From NCBI RefSeq assembly GCF_000226115.1, contig NC_016458.1, positions 7,040,001 to 7,104,000 of the forward strand: a stretch of DNA of 64,000 nt, given 5' to 3'. The translations under genes and the position numbers were made by a program. Positions 1 through 13,600 of this stretch are shown here, in pieces (the first letter of the stretch is position 1; every line of letters begins with the position of its first letter). The stretch comes from Thermothielavioides terrestris NRRL 8126 (taxonomy: Eukaryota; Ascomycota; Sordariomycetes; Sordariales; Chaetomiaceae). The notes beneath the pieces were generated by a model. It saw nothing but the letters and a program-made list of their open reading frames with translations. It did not search any database and was not told where the DNA came from.

Positions 1-2680
1 ATCTGCTTGTGCTTGAACCGGAAGCCGCTGCCGGCGCTGCCGGGTCCGCTGCCGGGCCCGCCGCCGGAAAAGCTGCGCACCAGGTTCGCCTGCTCGGCCT
101 CGCCGACCTGCGGCAGCCGGCCCAGCCGGTGCGCGCGGCGCCACTTGTCGAAGCGGCCGCTCTGGAAGGAGGCGGCGATCTTGACGCCGCTCTCGCCGCG
201 GATCATCTTGGCGCCGCGCGAGCCGTCGTCGTCGTTGGCGCGCGCCACGTACTTGCTGTGCCGCTTGTCCCAGCGCATCTTGGGCCGCGTGGGCAGCCCG
301 AAGGCCTTGGCGCCCTCGTCGTTGGTCAGGTCCATGGCGGCGTCGCGGGCCGCCTCGACGAAGTGCGAGGTCTTAGAGCCGCCCGAGTGCACGCCGTACG
401 CGCGCTCCTCGGCTGCGCTGGTGGTGCGCGGCGTGTAGGACATGAAGACCTCGGGGTCCTCGAATGAGGTCTGGCCCTTTTTGGACTTGCGGCTACTTGT
501 CACTGTAACTTCGAGTTCCGAATCCGACTCTGAGCCGTCGTCTTCGTCTTCCCAGGCGCCTGCGTCACCGCGATCTTCCTCCTCTTCGCCATGCTCATCG
601 GAGCCGCGTCCGTTGGCCGGGGGCGGCAGCTCGTCGCCGGCGTCTGCCATCTCAGTGTCCTCGTCGTCTTGCTTCGTCTTTCTCCGCGGGCCAACCTTTG
701 CCCTGAAACTGCGCATGACCTCTGCGGCCTTGTTCTGAGCGGACTTGCCCCTGGGCCCAATCTCAAAGATGGTCTCCTGCGGCTTGAAGCTGCTGATTTT
801 GGAAAGCAGGCTATCACGGGCTTCTTCCGCGTTGGCAGCTGACTCACCAAACAGCGCGTGTAGTTGAGTCCAGCCTTTGGATGCGATGATTTCGCGAGCG
901 CGCTTCGCACTCTGGCTCGATGCCGAGTTCCTGGTCTTCATGTACAGCTTCTCGGCCTTAACCGTAACCCGCTTCATTGCGCTCATGTCCTCGTTCTCGC
1001 CGAGCAATTTATTCACCCACTCCGTGTTGTTTTCGAGCTCAGCTCGCATCAGGGAGCCGACGACGACATCCCGGGCAAAGGACGGCTCCTTCGTCTCTTG
1101 GCCAAGCACCAGCTTCCTGCCGAGGAAGAGCTGAAGATCGAGAAGATAGGGTAGGTCGGACTCTCTGACGAGAGCATAGGCCCAACCGCGCTGGCCAGCA
1201 CGCGCCGTTCGGCCGACTCGGTGGACAAAGACTTTGGGCTGAGGGGGGAAGTCGTAGTTGATGACGTTTGCAAGCACGGGAATATCGATACCACGAGCTG
1301 CGACATCGGTGACAACCAAGATGTTGGACCTTCCCCTCCTGAAGTTGTCGACCTGGATCTTGCGCGCGGTTTGGTCGAGCGAGCCGTAAACATACGAAAC
1401 AGAAAACCCGGCGTGGCGTAGGAGGTTGGAAAGGTACTCGACGTGATGTTTGGTCGCGGTGAAGATGATGGTCGAATGCTCGGTTGGCTTCTCTGTATGA
1501 CTGGGCTTGTCAGAGCCGCGCTTCCTTTTCCTCGGCTGCTGTTCTTCATCTTGCTGGGCGCCGGCTGGTGGCCCCAGGGGCATCTTGATCACGTCGTGGA
1601 GGATGTGGAGCAGGGCGCCCTCCTTTTCGGCGCCCTTGACGGAGAAAAAGGCGCTCTCGAGGTCGGGAGAGACTTTTGTCTCGGCGTCTAACCGCACAAG
1701 AGTCGGTTCTTGCAGGCCCGCTCTGGCAAACTCGACCAAGGACGACGGCAGCGTGGCGGAGAATAACAGGGTCTGTCTCGATGGCGGCAGCGCATGCAGA
1801 ATTTCGGTGAGCTGGGTGGCGAAGCCCATCTCGAAAAGCCGGTCAGCCTCGTCGAACACGACGTACTTGATGGACGAGAGGTCCAGCGACATCTCCACTT
1901 TCAAGTGTAGGAACCGGCCGGGTGTGGCGATAACGATATCAGGGTTGGCGGCCATCAGGCCAAACTGCTCCTCCAGACTATCACCGCCGACCAACAGGAC
2001 CGTCCTGAGGTCCGTTCCCTTGCCGAGCTCCTTCACGACCTTGAGCGTCTGCAGGGCCAGCTCGCGAGATGGTGACAGGATCAAAGCTCTGGCGCCGACA
2101 CGTGCGCTGTGCGCTTTCAAACGTTCTATCATGGGGATAACGAAGGCGGCCGTCTTGCCTGAGCCCGTTCGGGCCATGCCCACGACGTCGCGCCTTTCGA
2201 GGATCAGGGGGATTGTCTTGCGCTGGATGGGGGTCGGGACCGAGAAGCCTTTTCGGGTGATTGCTCGCAAGAGATTCGCATTGAGACCTGGGAGAAAAAC
2301 GAAGCGAAGTGAGTGAGTGTTCCATCCATCGGGCGCCGAAATAGGGACGATATAGCTTTCTTACCCATGGCCTGGAAGCCGCCGCCCTTCTTGACCGTCT
2401 TGCCCTGCAGGTTCGAGGCCTTGCGGTTTGAGCTCCGCTGCTGCCTTGCAATAAAATCTTCGTCATCGCCGCCATCGTCCGAGTCGCCAGCGCCGGGCGC
2501 GTTCAGAAGGTCGCCAAAATCGAGGTCAACGGCGGCGCCATTGGCTTTCTTACTCCGCGTAGGGCCGCTGTCGTCGTTGCTGTCTCTGTCGCTGTCGCTG
2601 CCGGCATCGTGGGCGAATAAGGACCCGGCAATGTCCACCTCGTTCTCGGACAGCGCCGGGGAGGATGCTCGTCCCGGCAT
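1..2680 (-). CDS. DBP10: ATP-dependent RNA helicase DBP10 (DDX54 family), 3' end beyond window
   Basis: DEAD-box RNA helicase of early 60S (pre-60S) assembly in the nucleolus. Model: exon 1 2680-2365, intron 2364-2288 (GTAAGA...CCCAG, 77 bp), exon 2 2287 to the left edge; 867 residues are visible. The acidic Ser/Asp N-terminus is followed by a Q motif rejoined by the splice (FQAMGLN, then [13 protein letters not shown]), Walker A ARTGSGKT (about residue 141), DEAD (about 249), LFSAT (about 278), [12 protein letters not shown] and [10 protein letters not shown] (about 463). The tail holds the DBP10 C-terminal domain ([16 protein letters not shown], then [19 protein letters not shown]), which separates it from DRS1 and other DEAD-box proteins. 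No stop codon is reached; comparison with the family suggests some 70 residues are missing. It is divergent from the J-protein gene. Confidence 0.95.
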
Positions 2681-3003
2681 AGTGCGTTAATGGTGCTGCA
2701 CGGAGACAGCAGTTGAAGGGATCCAGGAAGCTTTGGTACTCGCGCTGGAGACGGCGCGGTGCTGCTGCGTCTTGAATTTTCGAGAGCCGGCCAAATTTTA
2801 GTGGGGCTACAAGGCTTATCATTAACAGCTGAATGAGGCGCTTATCGCTAAGGTACTTAACGAGGTACCGCAGTGACAACCCACGGCCGACCTGTCATCA
2901 GCCCTCCTCCGCCTGCGGACGGACAAGACAAACAACAAAAGCTGCGATACACTCAGCAACAGACAGACACTACCCCGACTCGGTGCTTCGACCCGCCCCA
3001 ACA
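2681..3003. promoter_or_regulatory. shared divergent promoter, DBP10 / J-protein gene
   Basis: This 323-bp gap separates two start codons pointing away from each other, so it must carry both promoters and both 5' leaders. I see a pyrimidine-rich stretch before the plus-strand ATG but no certain TATA box. Confidence 0.5.
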
Positions 3004-3860
3004 ATGGCAACGAACGAGGAAACCCCCGTTGACACGCGCGATGCACTGGAGGTGCTGGAATCGGAGGCCAAGGAATGGGAGAAGGTGCGTCGGCTGTGGC
3101 TGGTCTCCTCCTGTCGTCGTCCCGGCGGCTGCTGACAGCTCGATGTCCAGGACGCCGAGATTGACCGCATCTTGAAAGCATTTCGGCTTGATGCGTAAGC
3201 ACGTTCCCGTTGGGACCAGCCCCCAGTCCCACTCCCAAGTCCCAGTGCCAGTCAGCCCCCCTAAGCATCCCACCACTAACCCCTCTCGCGCTGCGGTCCA
3301 GCTACGCCGTCCTAGGCCTCAAGCCGGGTGTGCCCGAATCCGACATCAAGGCCACCTACCGCAAGAAGTCGCTGCTGATCCACCCTGACAAGACCAAGAA
3401 CCCGCTCGCGCCCGAGGCTTTCGACCGGCTAAAGAAGGCCCAGACGGAGCTGATGGACGAGAAGCACCGCAAGACGCTGGACGAGGCCATCGCCGACGCG
3501 CGCATGCTGGTGCTGCGCGAGAACAAGTGGACGGTCGACAGCCCCGAGCTCAAGACGGCCGACTTCGAGCGCAAGTGGGCCGACAAGACCAAGTTCGTGC
3601 TGATCGAGAACGAGCAGCGGCGCCGCCGCCAGCTCAAGGCCCAGATGCAGGAGGAGGGCCGCGAGCAGCGCCGCCGCGAAGAGGAGGCCGAGCAGCGCCG
3701 CCGCAAGCGCCAGCACGAGGAGGAGTGGGAGGCCACGCGCGACCAGCGCATCAACAGCTGGCGCCAGTTTCAAAAAAGCAAGACCGGCGGCGCCGCCGCC
3801 GCCGAGCCGTCCGATGGGCCCGAGAAAAAGAAGAAGAAGAAGCTGAAGCCGATCGGCTGA
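3004..3860 (+). CDS. J-domain protein, DNAJC8/Spf31-like
   Basis: Predicted Hsp40 co-chaperone of the DNAJC8/Spf31 type, a group linked to the spliceosome. Model: exons 3004-3084, 3151-3194 and 3302-3860, giving 227 aa. Both introns have GT...AG ends, and the frame is kept only by this splicing. A short acidic N-terminus is followed by the J domain from about residue 43 (YAVLGLKPG), helix II and the diagnostic HPD tripeptide (LIHPDKTKN). A long charged helix very rich in Arg, Glu and Gln comes next, then a lysine-rich tail (KKKKKKLKPIG) that looks like a nuclear signal. The conserved stretch ENKWTVDSPE lies between the J domain and the coiled coil, as expected for DNAJC8. The exact yeast orthologue is not certain. 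Confidence 0.9.
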
Positions 3861-4353
3861 GGGCCGCTCAGCACTCTCTGTTTGCTTACTGCGTAGAGTG
3901 CCTCTTGCAGTTCGCGGCCCGGCTATCGACTGTGCCCATTCCCAGGCGGATTGCGGGGTTCAAGGGGAGCCATATTCATCGTGAGTTGTATTCGAATTCC
4001 GGAAGGAGAGAGCGCTTAATGTGACCCTGACCAAGAGAGAAGGCCTTTTCTTTTGCGCACTACGTATCAGGGACCCAGCATGGAGAGAATCTCTGTACGG
4101 AATATAGAAGAGGAGCCGGGATAGTGAACCAAGAAGCTGCTCCCGCCACTCAAACGGTCGGTGCTGCATCTGGACTGACAACGTGACAAGACATTGACGT
4201 TTTTTTTTTCTCTTCGTTACAGCCGACAGCACGCCCTGCCGATATGCCCCATCCGTGGGCAGACGCGGCAACTAGTCTCCCAAGAGTGCGGGTCTCTCAT
4301 GAATGATGGCAAAGTACAACCCTCCAAACACCCAGTGTCCTCACGGCCCTCCC
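3861..4353. other. convergent intergenic gap
   Basis: Facing 3' ends of the J-protein gene and SYO1. It contains a T9 run followed by C/T-rich sequence near 4199-4215. No coding signal or RNA gene was seen. Confidence 0.5.
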
Positions 4354-6502
4354 TCACCTCGGCGCATGCTTCTTCTTATACTGCACAAACCTCCTAAGGT
4401 TCAGCAGCGCCTCGTCCGCCCTCGTCCGCAGCTCCTCCTGCGTCCTCTTGTCGATCCCCTTCGTCAGCGCCTTCATCTTGGGCAGGAACTCCTCCAGGTG
4501 CTTCAGGAAGCCGTCCTTCCAGAACACCTCCTTATCGCACGGCGCCTCCTCGTCGCCGTACATGTCGAACAGCTGGTTCAGCGCCTCGACGACGTCGGCG
4601 GGCGGTGTCTTTTGTTGCTGCTGTTGTTCTTGTTGCGAGACGTCGCCGTCAACGTTTGCAGCGGCGGCGGCGAGGAGCGTCACGAGGAAGACGCCCACCT
4701 CGCGGTTCACCTCGAGCGGCGCCGGGTCGCGCGCCAGCGAGCCCAGCACGCCGATGCACTTGACGCCGAGGCCCTGGAACGGGTCCTGTGCTTCTTGTGC
4801 GCCTTCTTCTCCTTCGGATTGTGGCGCGGCCCGGCCCTTGGAGGCGTGGTAGAGCGAGATGAACTTCCGGTGCTGGGTGTTGCCGGCGTCTGAAGGTGTC
4901 TCGCCCTGCAGAACGCGGGCGAGCGCCCAGGCGAGGCTGGTCACTTGCGTCGCGAGTTTGAGGTCGGCGCTGTCGGCCTCGAGGATGGGCGCTATCGTCT
5001 TGCGCCAGATCTTCTTGGCCACTGGGTACCAGGCGTCGAAGATGTGCGCGTTCTCCCCGTTGGCGAACTCGAGGCAGGAGATGGTCCAGGCGATGTTGTT
5101 GAGCGCGGATAGGGCGTGGGACTGGATTGCGACCGTCTCTTCGCTGTCGGTGTGGATGCTGGATAGTCGGATCAGCTGGGGAACGGCCACCTGGATCAGC
5201 TCGCGGAGTGTGGGCAGGTCGTCGAGATCGCTCGCTCCGGACCCCTCTCCGCCTGTAACCAGGGCCATGTCGGCTTCCATGTCGGAGTTGACCGAGTCGT
5301 CGTCCCCTTCTTCTTCTCCGTTCTCTTCCTCGCCTTCGCCATCCTCCCCATCTGCATCTTCATGGTCGGCATTGGGACCCTGATCAACATCCATGGCGTC
5401 TGCGTCATCAAAGCCATTCCACTCCTCCTCAGCTTTAGCGGGCCCGGCCGGCGCGCGGTTGCCTTTCTCGAGCGTCTCTTGGAAGTCGGTCCCGATGGAC
5501 GCCAATATTTCCAGAGCGACCTGGGCGATCCCGCCCAGACTGGAGCTGCCGTTAGTGCTCGCACTGCCGGGCGTGATTTGTTCCAGCGCTCGCGCCAAGC
5601 TAGGGACTAAGACGGCATCGCATGCCCCATCTTTCCCTGGACTGTGATCGAGCCACTGCAGTGAGGAGAAGACATTGTGGAGGACGCCGCAGGAAAGCAC
5701 GGCCTTCGAGCCAGTTCCGGTAGCGAGCTTCAGGAGCACGTCGTAGCAGTGCGTCTCCTGATCAGCGATCATAGCCTGCCCCAGCTGGAGGTTGTCCTCG
5801 GACAAGGTTGTGAGACAGGACAGGGCTTCCTCAAAGACATCGTGGGGTGCGATGTCTGTCGCGGCAAGCCGGAAGAGGAGCCGCAACAGAATCTGGTTTG
5901 CGACTATGGCGTTCAAAATTTCTTCCCGGGCCAGTGCTAGAAGGCCGAGCAGGGTGAGCAAGGAGCTGGTGATTTCCCATACCAGGCGTTGCTGTGCTTT
6001 CAGCAGCTTGGGAAAGGCCGGCTCCGTTGCAGTGAGTGTTTCCAGGACCTGGTTCTTGCGTGTCAGCCGGGTGACGAGGTCGGCCGTGCAGGAATGAAAG
6101 GCTGCTCACCGCCTTGGCAGCATGTTCAACGGCCGTCAGAACATCGAGCCTATACAGGTGCACGCAGAAGTCTGCTTCCTCCTCCTGGGCCAGCACCTTG
6201 AGGATTTCCCAGCCGGCCGCACGGCTGTCGATGTTACTGTCGGTCAACGTCTCGGTCAAGACGATGTGAACCACTTGTTCTCGGAGGAGCAGCTTGCGGC
6301 ACTTGGCATCCTGGACAATGTTGGCAATTGCACCGGCAGCCGCCGTCCTGGACTTTGCCTCAGGGCTTTGCAGGTCCTTTAGCACCGGCAGGATCTTGCT
6401 CTCGCGGAGCTTCGCGAGCTCTGGGTCCGACGGTGGTTTCACTGGCTTCGCAATGGGGTTGGTGCGATTCCCCCGCACCCTGTTCCGCCGGGATTTGCCC
6501 AT
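4354..6502 (-). CDS. SYO1: symportin SYO1, importer of ribosomal proteins L5/L11
   Basis: Armadillo/HEAT-repeat adaptor that carries ribosomal proteins uL18 (Rpl5) and uL5 (Rpl11) together into the nucleus for 5S RNP assembly. Model: exon 1 6502-6110, intron 6109-6049 (61 bp, GTGAGC...ACCAG), exon 2 6048-4354, giving 695 aa. ATG 6502 is chosen because MGKSRRNRVRGNRTNPIAKP is the basic N-terminus typical of SYO1; an upstream in-frame ATG at 6550 is less likely. Helical repeats follow (for example AAGAIANIVQD and CLTTLSEDNL). A long acidic loop rich in Asp and Glu (about residues 390-450) matches the acidic insertion known from Chaetomium SYO1. The conserved end is EALLNLRRFVQYKKKHAPR. The frame is intact although RIP-mutated DNA begins about 350 bp upstream. 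Confidence 0.94.
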
Positions 6503-7355
6503 AACTATTTTGCGGCGCAGTATGCCCAGCTCTGATATGAATGGTTTCACCGTCGAACCTCACCCAGGCTCGATGCCGTTGAAAACCGAAAACTTCTGGA
6601 TGGGAAGAAAAAAATTACACCCAGCTGTGTGTACAGTGTGTGTCCCAGTGTTTGGGCTCGCCAAAAACGGCATCCCTGACCGGCCATTTTCGAAACCCTT
6701 AACTAAAGACCCCCGACAAGTACATTTTCGGCGGGGCATATGTAACTACCGTATGTATGCACTAGACGAAGTAGAGACCTGCAGAGTCATCCACTCTTTG
6801 CCAACCTAACCTATAAGTACCATAGCGCGCCACCGGGTTGTGAGAAAATGATCTTACGGACAATCTTACGGGGCGAAAATGGTCGCGCCTCCAAAACTCC
6901 TGTATAATAGCTTAAGCGGCAACCCATTTTGTATATAACTTATTTTTGTAGTAGGGGGGTCATTTTAAGGTTAGGGTCATTTTAGTATACTACATTATAC
7001 TGTAGGCCTAGCTATTTCGCATTTAAAACCTTTGCTCTATAAGGAATATTTTATATTTGAGCCTACCTAGTAAGCTAATGACTACTATATATAGAGGACG
7101 CCCTTAGCTAGTTAAGCTGCTTACTAGTATAAAATTGTCTAGATATAAGATGGAAATTCTATTTAATGTAATTACTTACATTATAAAGCTATATCTACGA
7201 TGATTTTATAGTAGTAAAACTTATTTACAGCCTAATGATAGTATTAGCGGCTCTAGATAGGCTTCTAGCGAGGCCGTTTTTTATACTATAATCATCTTAT
7301 AGTAGGGGAGGCGTTGTAGCTTATAAGACTGCACTTGCTTTATTAGGATAATTGA
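6503..7355. other. SYO1 upstream region passing into RIP-mutated DNA
   Basis: Up to about 6840 the base composition is ordinary and this must hold the SYO1 promoter. Beyond about 6850 the sequence turns AT-rich with TATA, CTATA and TAGTA words everywhere and stops in all frames. The 500 bp before the first LTR resemble no gene and probably derive from older mutated repeat DNA. Confidence 0.6.
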
Positions 7356-7360
7356 CTAGG

Positions 7361-7680
7361 TGTCACGGCACGTACGTGAACCGCTATCGAGTAGGAGCTA
7401 GCACAGTTCCAAGACGGAGTAAGTACCTAGAACCTAGAAGCTTATATCTATAACGTACGATATAACGTATATACTCGGAGCCTAGGAACTATAGCTAAAA
7501 GGGTAGACAGTTACCTACCGAGGCAAAGGAAGATTCCTAATCCTCTAAAGATCAGCCTCTAATTACAATAGGAGATATATATAGACAGTATCGCCTTAGA
7601 ACTTATAGCTACTCGTCTTAATCACTATAACTCTCTACTTTAAGATATTTTACTAATAGTATTTAAAGACTCCTATTATA
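7361..7680 (+). repeat. 5' LTR of the chromovirus element
   Basis: 320 bp, TGTCAC...TTATA (the terminal CA apparently changed to TA). It pairs with 14296-14615 at equal length. Differences are transitions throughout; in the first 30 bp this copy keeps C/G where the other has T/A. Confidence 0.93.
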
Positions 7681-10600
7681 GATTCTAATCCTTTTTCTTC
7701 TACTAGCTAAGATACTATCCGTTTATAATACCCCGACTTAGACACCTATATCCTTATCCTACTTATTGCTATTAGTTACTATCAATTCGCCTATAAATCT
7801 AATGCAACTTTATAATTCTAAAATAAGGTCTCTTCCTAGCTCTCGCCGCCTATCTCCTTTACCTTTTAGTGTTCTACTATAGGGAGAGACGCTCTCTATA
7901 AAGGACCTACTATAGAGGGTATAGGCCTATATTACTTAGCTTTAGGCCTTAAAGGAGCTTAAGGACTAGAAATAGAAATTGCTTTAGTCGTTAAAAATAG
8001 GCGAGCCGCCTAGTAAATGGAAGAGGAATAGTACTAGATCAACCGACAATAGTAAGGATAGAGGGCAAGATCGCTAAGCTATTAAAGTTAAGAACATTAT
8101 ACTATTAGAAGAGAACATTACTTTTCGAAAACGCTAGATTTAGCTCTAAGATTTTTATTAAGCCTTTAAAAGTAACTTTAAACGCTTTAAAATAGAAAAG
8201 AATTAGATCCTCTTTACTATTAATAAAATAAAGTAAATACTATATACCTATTGGTATAGCTACTACGATAACCTACTAAAAGAAGAACAAATAGTAGTAG
8301 AGTCGATGTAGAAGGTCTTTAAAGACTAGACTACTTTATATATTAAGGACCTTACTAATAGTTAGTTGGAAATCGCTAAGGCTATCGACTAGGCGAAGTA
8401 ATAAAAGGGCTAGAGCCCTTTGAACTTTTACTAATACCTCGATTTCTTAGAGGCCTAGACTAAGCACTAAGATAATAAGAAATAGGCTCTCCTATTCTAC
8501 TCTAAGTTGTTGCTATAGATTTAGTTGTATATCGACTAATACTTTTTTAAAAAACCTAAGACCTATAAGGCTATAGTTTAGCTAGCAACCTAGATTTAGA
8601 ACGTTAAGTAGTATAATACTCGCTAGAGACCTCTAAAAATCGATTAAGGATCTAGGTAGCCTTCCAATTATAGATAGCGAGGTCGAGGGCAATCTATATA
8701 TTAGGATCGTTATAGTTGGCCCCGCTCTAACGATATAGTAGGGAAGGAAAAGCGGAGCTATAACGACAAAGAGGTAAAGGATAGGAATAACAATTCCTTT
8801 ACCTATTGGACCTATAGCAAGATAGGTCACTTCTCCTACAACTACCCTAAGAAGCTTAAAGGTATAGGCAAGGTTAAAGGTATAAGACGTTAAGGCTATA
8901 GAGGTACTCGTTATATCCTAAGGACCAAGTATAAAACAAGCCCTAGTCACTTGCGAGACGATAATAAAAAGGAAGGAAAAGCTTATACCTAGTAGTAGAC
9001 CCTAGTACTACTAATATACTCTTCCTATATAGGGACCAAGTTATAGAATACTTCTAAGCTACTACTACCCTATATACTAAGAAACTCTAGGAGATTATAA
9101 TAGATTTAGACACCTATACTAAGATTAATATAGTTAGCCTTAAGTTTATAAAGTAGCATTATCTTCCTATAGTAAAGCCCTTTTCACTATAGACTTGTAT
9201 AGTAGACACTTAGATGTCCTAGTTGTATAGAGTGTTCTCTATACCCCTAGAGCTATTAGATAGAAAAGGCGTAATATAGAGGCTCAACGTCTCCTATATA
9301 GCTATTAACCGCCCTTTAATCAAAGGAGGGTTAGCTATTATTCTAAAGATGCTTATAATAGTAGAAGAATATATCTTACTATTTCTAGTAGCTAAAGAAT
9401 AGTGGTTTATACCTAAGACCACTAAAGTTCATTTTAAGTACTTAAAGCAGTTCGCTAAAACGTTATACTAAAAACCCTACGTTTACGCTTTATTTATATA
9501 CCCTAATATACTATAAGCTCTATTCCCTAAAGAGGAGAAAGATAAAGAGACGTAGATAAAACTGTCCTAAGGCAAAGACGAAATCCCTAAGGAGCTCTAA
9601 GACTTCGCCAATATATTGGACCCTACTAAGGCCGATATTCTACCGCTATATTATAAGACCAATTACACTATCGAGCTATTGCTAAGTATAACACCGCTAG
9701 TAAGGCCTATTTACCTATTAGCTTAAAAGGAGTTGGATATCCTTAAGGAATACCTTTGTAAAAACCTAGCGAAAGGGTATATCTAAAAATCTTAGAGCCT
9801 AGCTATAAGCCTAGTTTTATTTATACCTAAAAAGGATAGTACTCTCCAACTCTATATCGATTACCAAGGGCTTAATAAAATTATAAAGAAGAACCGCTAT
9901 CTATTGCCCTTAATCTTAAAGATCTTAGACTATATAATTAATACTAAGTACTTTAGTAAGTTGGATATTAAGGAGGCCTACTACCGAATCTATATCAAAG
10001 AGAGGGACAAATAGAAAATAGCCTTTTATACCTAATATAGCCTATTCAAATACTTAGTTATACCCTTTAGGTTAACCAACGCCTTAGCAACCTTCTAAAG
10101 TTATATCTATTAGGCACTAGGGCGACTTATAGACGATTTCTATATAGCTTTCTTTAATAACGTTCTAATCTTTTTAAAGGACTATAACACTTATACTTCT
10201 TATATTCGGTAAGTCCTTAAGAAGCTACGAGCTATATAGTTATACTATAAGCTAAGCAAATGTCAGTTTTACTAATGTAAAGTCAAGTTCCTTAAATACC
10301 TAGTGACTTCTAAAGGAATTACTATAGATCCGACCTAAGTTCAAACCATTTAGAAATAGCTAGAGCCTACTATTTATTAAGATATTCAAGTCTTCCTTAG
10401 GTTCTATAATTTTTACTAATAGTTTATCTCCTACTATTTAGAATTAGTATTACCTTTGACTACTCTACTAAAAGGACTAGAAAAGGGGAGGAAACTAGGA
10501 TCTCTCTAATTCACTAGTAAGGAACAAATAGCTTTTAAGCGACTTAAGCGAGCTTTTATAGAAACGTTAACATTATACTACTATAACCTATAGAGGAAGA

Positions 10601-13600
10601 TAACTATCGAGACTAATACCTCCAACTTCGCTATAGGAGCGGTCCTATCTTAAAAAGAAAATAATAGAACAAGACGACCTATAGCCTTTTAGTCAACTAA
10701 ATTCTCTAGATCGCCTAAGAATTATAGGATACCTAATAAAGAAATAATAACGATTATCAAAGCCTTTAAGCATTAACGCTATTACATTAAAGGGAGTAAC
10801 TTTCTAGTCATTATCCTCTTTGACTATAATAATCTATAGAGCTTTATAAAGTAGATATACCTAAATAGACGCTAAGCTAGATAGTGTATATACTTTGTAG
10901 AGTACGACTTTGTTATCAAGCACTAGGTAGGTAAGCAAAACCTAGCTAACGGGCTATCGAAGAGACCTAACTACAAAGAAGGGTCGGCTTTAGAACATAT
11001 AGTATAGTTGCCGACTCTATAGAATAAGATAGTCGGACTCTAGTAAATATTTACTAAAGAGAAGCTTCTATATATTCAATCTATTATATAGATAGGTATA
11101 GGATACTAGATACCTAATAGCGTAGAGAGCCAACTATATATTAGCCCCGAGATAGCTATAAAACGTTAGATAGTTACTACCTAGCTAGTAAAGTAAAGTA
11201 CTTAAAAGCCCCCTAGTATAGACAAACTCGAAGAATTGCTTAGTCGAGAGCAAATTGTACCTAAAAAGGTCGTAGCTACTTACGTATAAGGCGAAGCCCT
11301 ATATAACTTAGCACCTTCTAAAACAATAAAAGAGTTAATCCTAGAGTTATAAAACTCAGATCTAATAATATAAAGAATCAAAGACTATCTATAGATTCTA
11401 TAGCGAAGAACTAACGTTACTCCTAAGTAGGAGTTAGGACCTAATAACGAGCTACTATATTAAGCTAAGCTTTATATCCCTACTAAGGAGGCTATAAAGT
11501 AAAAGCTCCTTAGACGACACTATAATGATCCTCTAGCGAGATACTTTGGTTATAACCGAACTAAGGAGTTAGTACAATGGAAGTACTACTAGCTAAGTAT
11601 TAATAGAGAAGTAAACGAATACTATAATATCTACCTAATATATTAGTATTAGAAACTGTTAAAATATCGACCTTATAGTAACCTTTAATCGCTACTAATA
11701 CTAATATAACCTTAGAGTAAGATCGCTATAGATTTTATTATAGGTTTTCCTATAGTAGAACAACTAGATAGTAAAAAGGATATAATCCTAGTTGTAGTCG
11801 ACTAGTATATAAAGATAAGTCGATTCTTCCCTATCTCGACCTCTATTTATAGCTAAGAGTTAGTAGAACTCTTCTATTATAAAATTGAGCTTAAATACAA
11901 AGTACCTTATAGATACTTTAGCAATCGAGGCTTAGTCTTTACCTCCTAATTCTAAAGCGATCTTTACTACTTAAACTGAATAAACTATAGACTTTTAATA
12001 GTATTTCACCTCTAAACTAATAGCTAGACTAAATAAATAAACTAAACCTTTATCTAATACCTCTAATATTTCGCCTCTTCAAATCCTATTACTTAGGCAA
12101 TACTTCTCTCTAAAGCTAAATTCGTTTATAACAATTCTATTAATACAACTACTAGCGTTACTCCTTTTCAAGTACTTATAGGTTACAACCCTACGATTTC
12201 CTACTATATCGAGGACAATACTCGATAGAGGAGAGTACTATACCCTAATGTAGTAGAACGGATTAAGAAGCTTAAAGAGTTGCGCTAATAGCTAGAGCGA
12301 CACTAGGCCAACGCTATAGCAAATTAGAAATAGTACTACAACGAAAAATATAAGCTAATAGAGTTCTAAAAGAGAGCTCTAGTCAAGTTGTCTACTTAGA
12401 ATCTAAAACTTAAGACTAGTAAGAAGCTAAAGCCCTAGTTCGTCGAGCTATTCTAAGTATTAGACTAAGTAGGATCGCTAGCGTATCAGTTAGCCCTACT
12501 ATATAAGTATATAAAGCTATACAATATATTTCTAGTAGCTCTGTTAGAGCCCTAGTATATATAAACTATAGCTAAAGAAACCTAGATACTAATACTAGAC
12601 CTAGAGGATAATAAAGAATAGGAAGTCAAAGAAGTATAGGCTAAATAGTAAATCGAAGGCGAAACATTCTTTTAGGTAAAGTAGATAGATTAGCTATTAG
12701 AGTACAACTAGTAGGTCTATAAAGACGATATAGCGAACATATAGCGGATAATCTACTAGTTTCGACAGATATATAAAGCCATTGCTAAAAGGAAGCGAAG
12801 AGAAGACGTTTAAAGCGTATTAAATAATATATAATATAGCAATATTAAGTCGGCTCAGTTATAGCTAGAGACCGATATATATAAATTAATTTATATAGTT
12901 ATATATCGACAAAACAACTAGATCCCTTCCCTAAAACCCTAATTAAACTATAAAAGAACGCTAGGTCAACGACTTATAGAGTAGGTAAACCCGCTCTATT
13001 AGGTCTAAAGCATTTTTATAATCGCTAATTTTATTAGCGAACAATAGGATCAACTCCTTAGTGAAATTATATTTCGTCTATATCTAGGTAAAATAGCCTA
13101 TATCGTCGAGACGAAGGTAGTAAGCCCTCTTTAAGTCCTATACTTCTAGCTTATATTGGTACTAAATCGCTATCAATATTCTTAGTAACTAACCTAAGGG
13201 ATAGATAAGAGCGACCTACCGCCAACGAAGATATATTATCTAAGCGCTTAAGCTATAGAAAGAGGGAAACGTTAAGTTCTATACGCTTAATAACTATAGC
13301 CTTAAAGGCTAGTTGCTAGTCAGTTATAAAGCGTTTATTCAATATAATACTATAGATGTAGTAGTAAGCCTCGTCTATAGCGTAGAATATATCGACCAAC
13401 TTTTTTAATAAATATACAATGCTATAGCGAATGTCGTCTAAAAAGGTAAATTCTTCGTCGTCCTCCTAACCGCCAAAGGACTTGTAATCGAATAGAACCT
13501 AACTCTCTTTAGCTTTATAAAGGAGGCGAGCAATATATAAACCGATTATTAGATTAGTTAAATCGCTAGACATTATACCGATAGCCTAATAGAGTTAATA

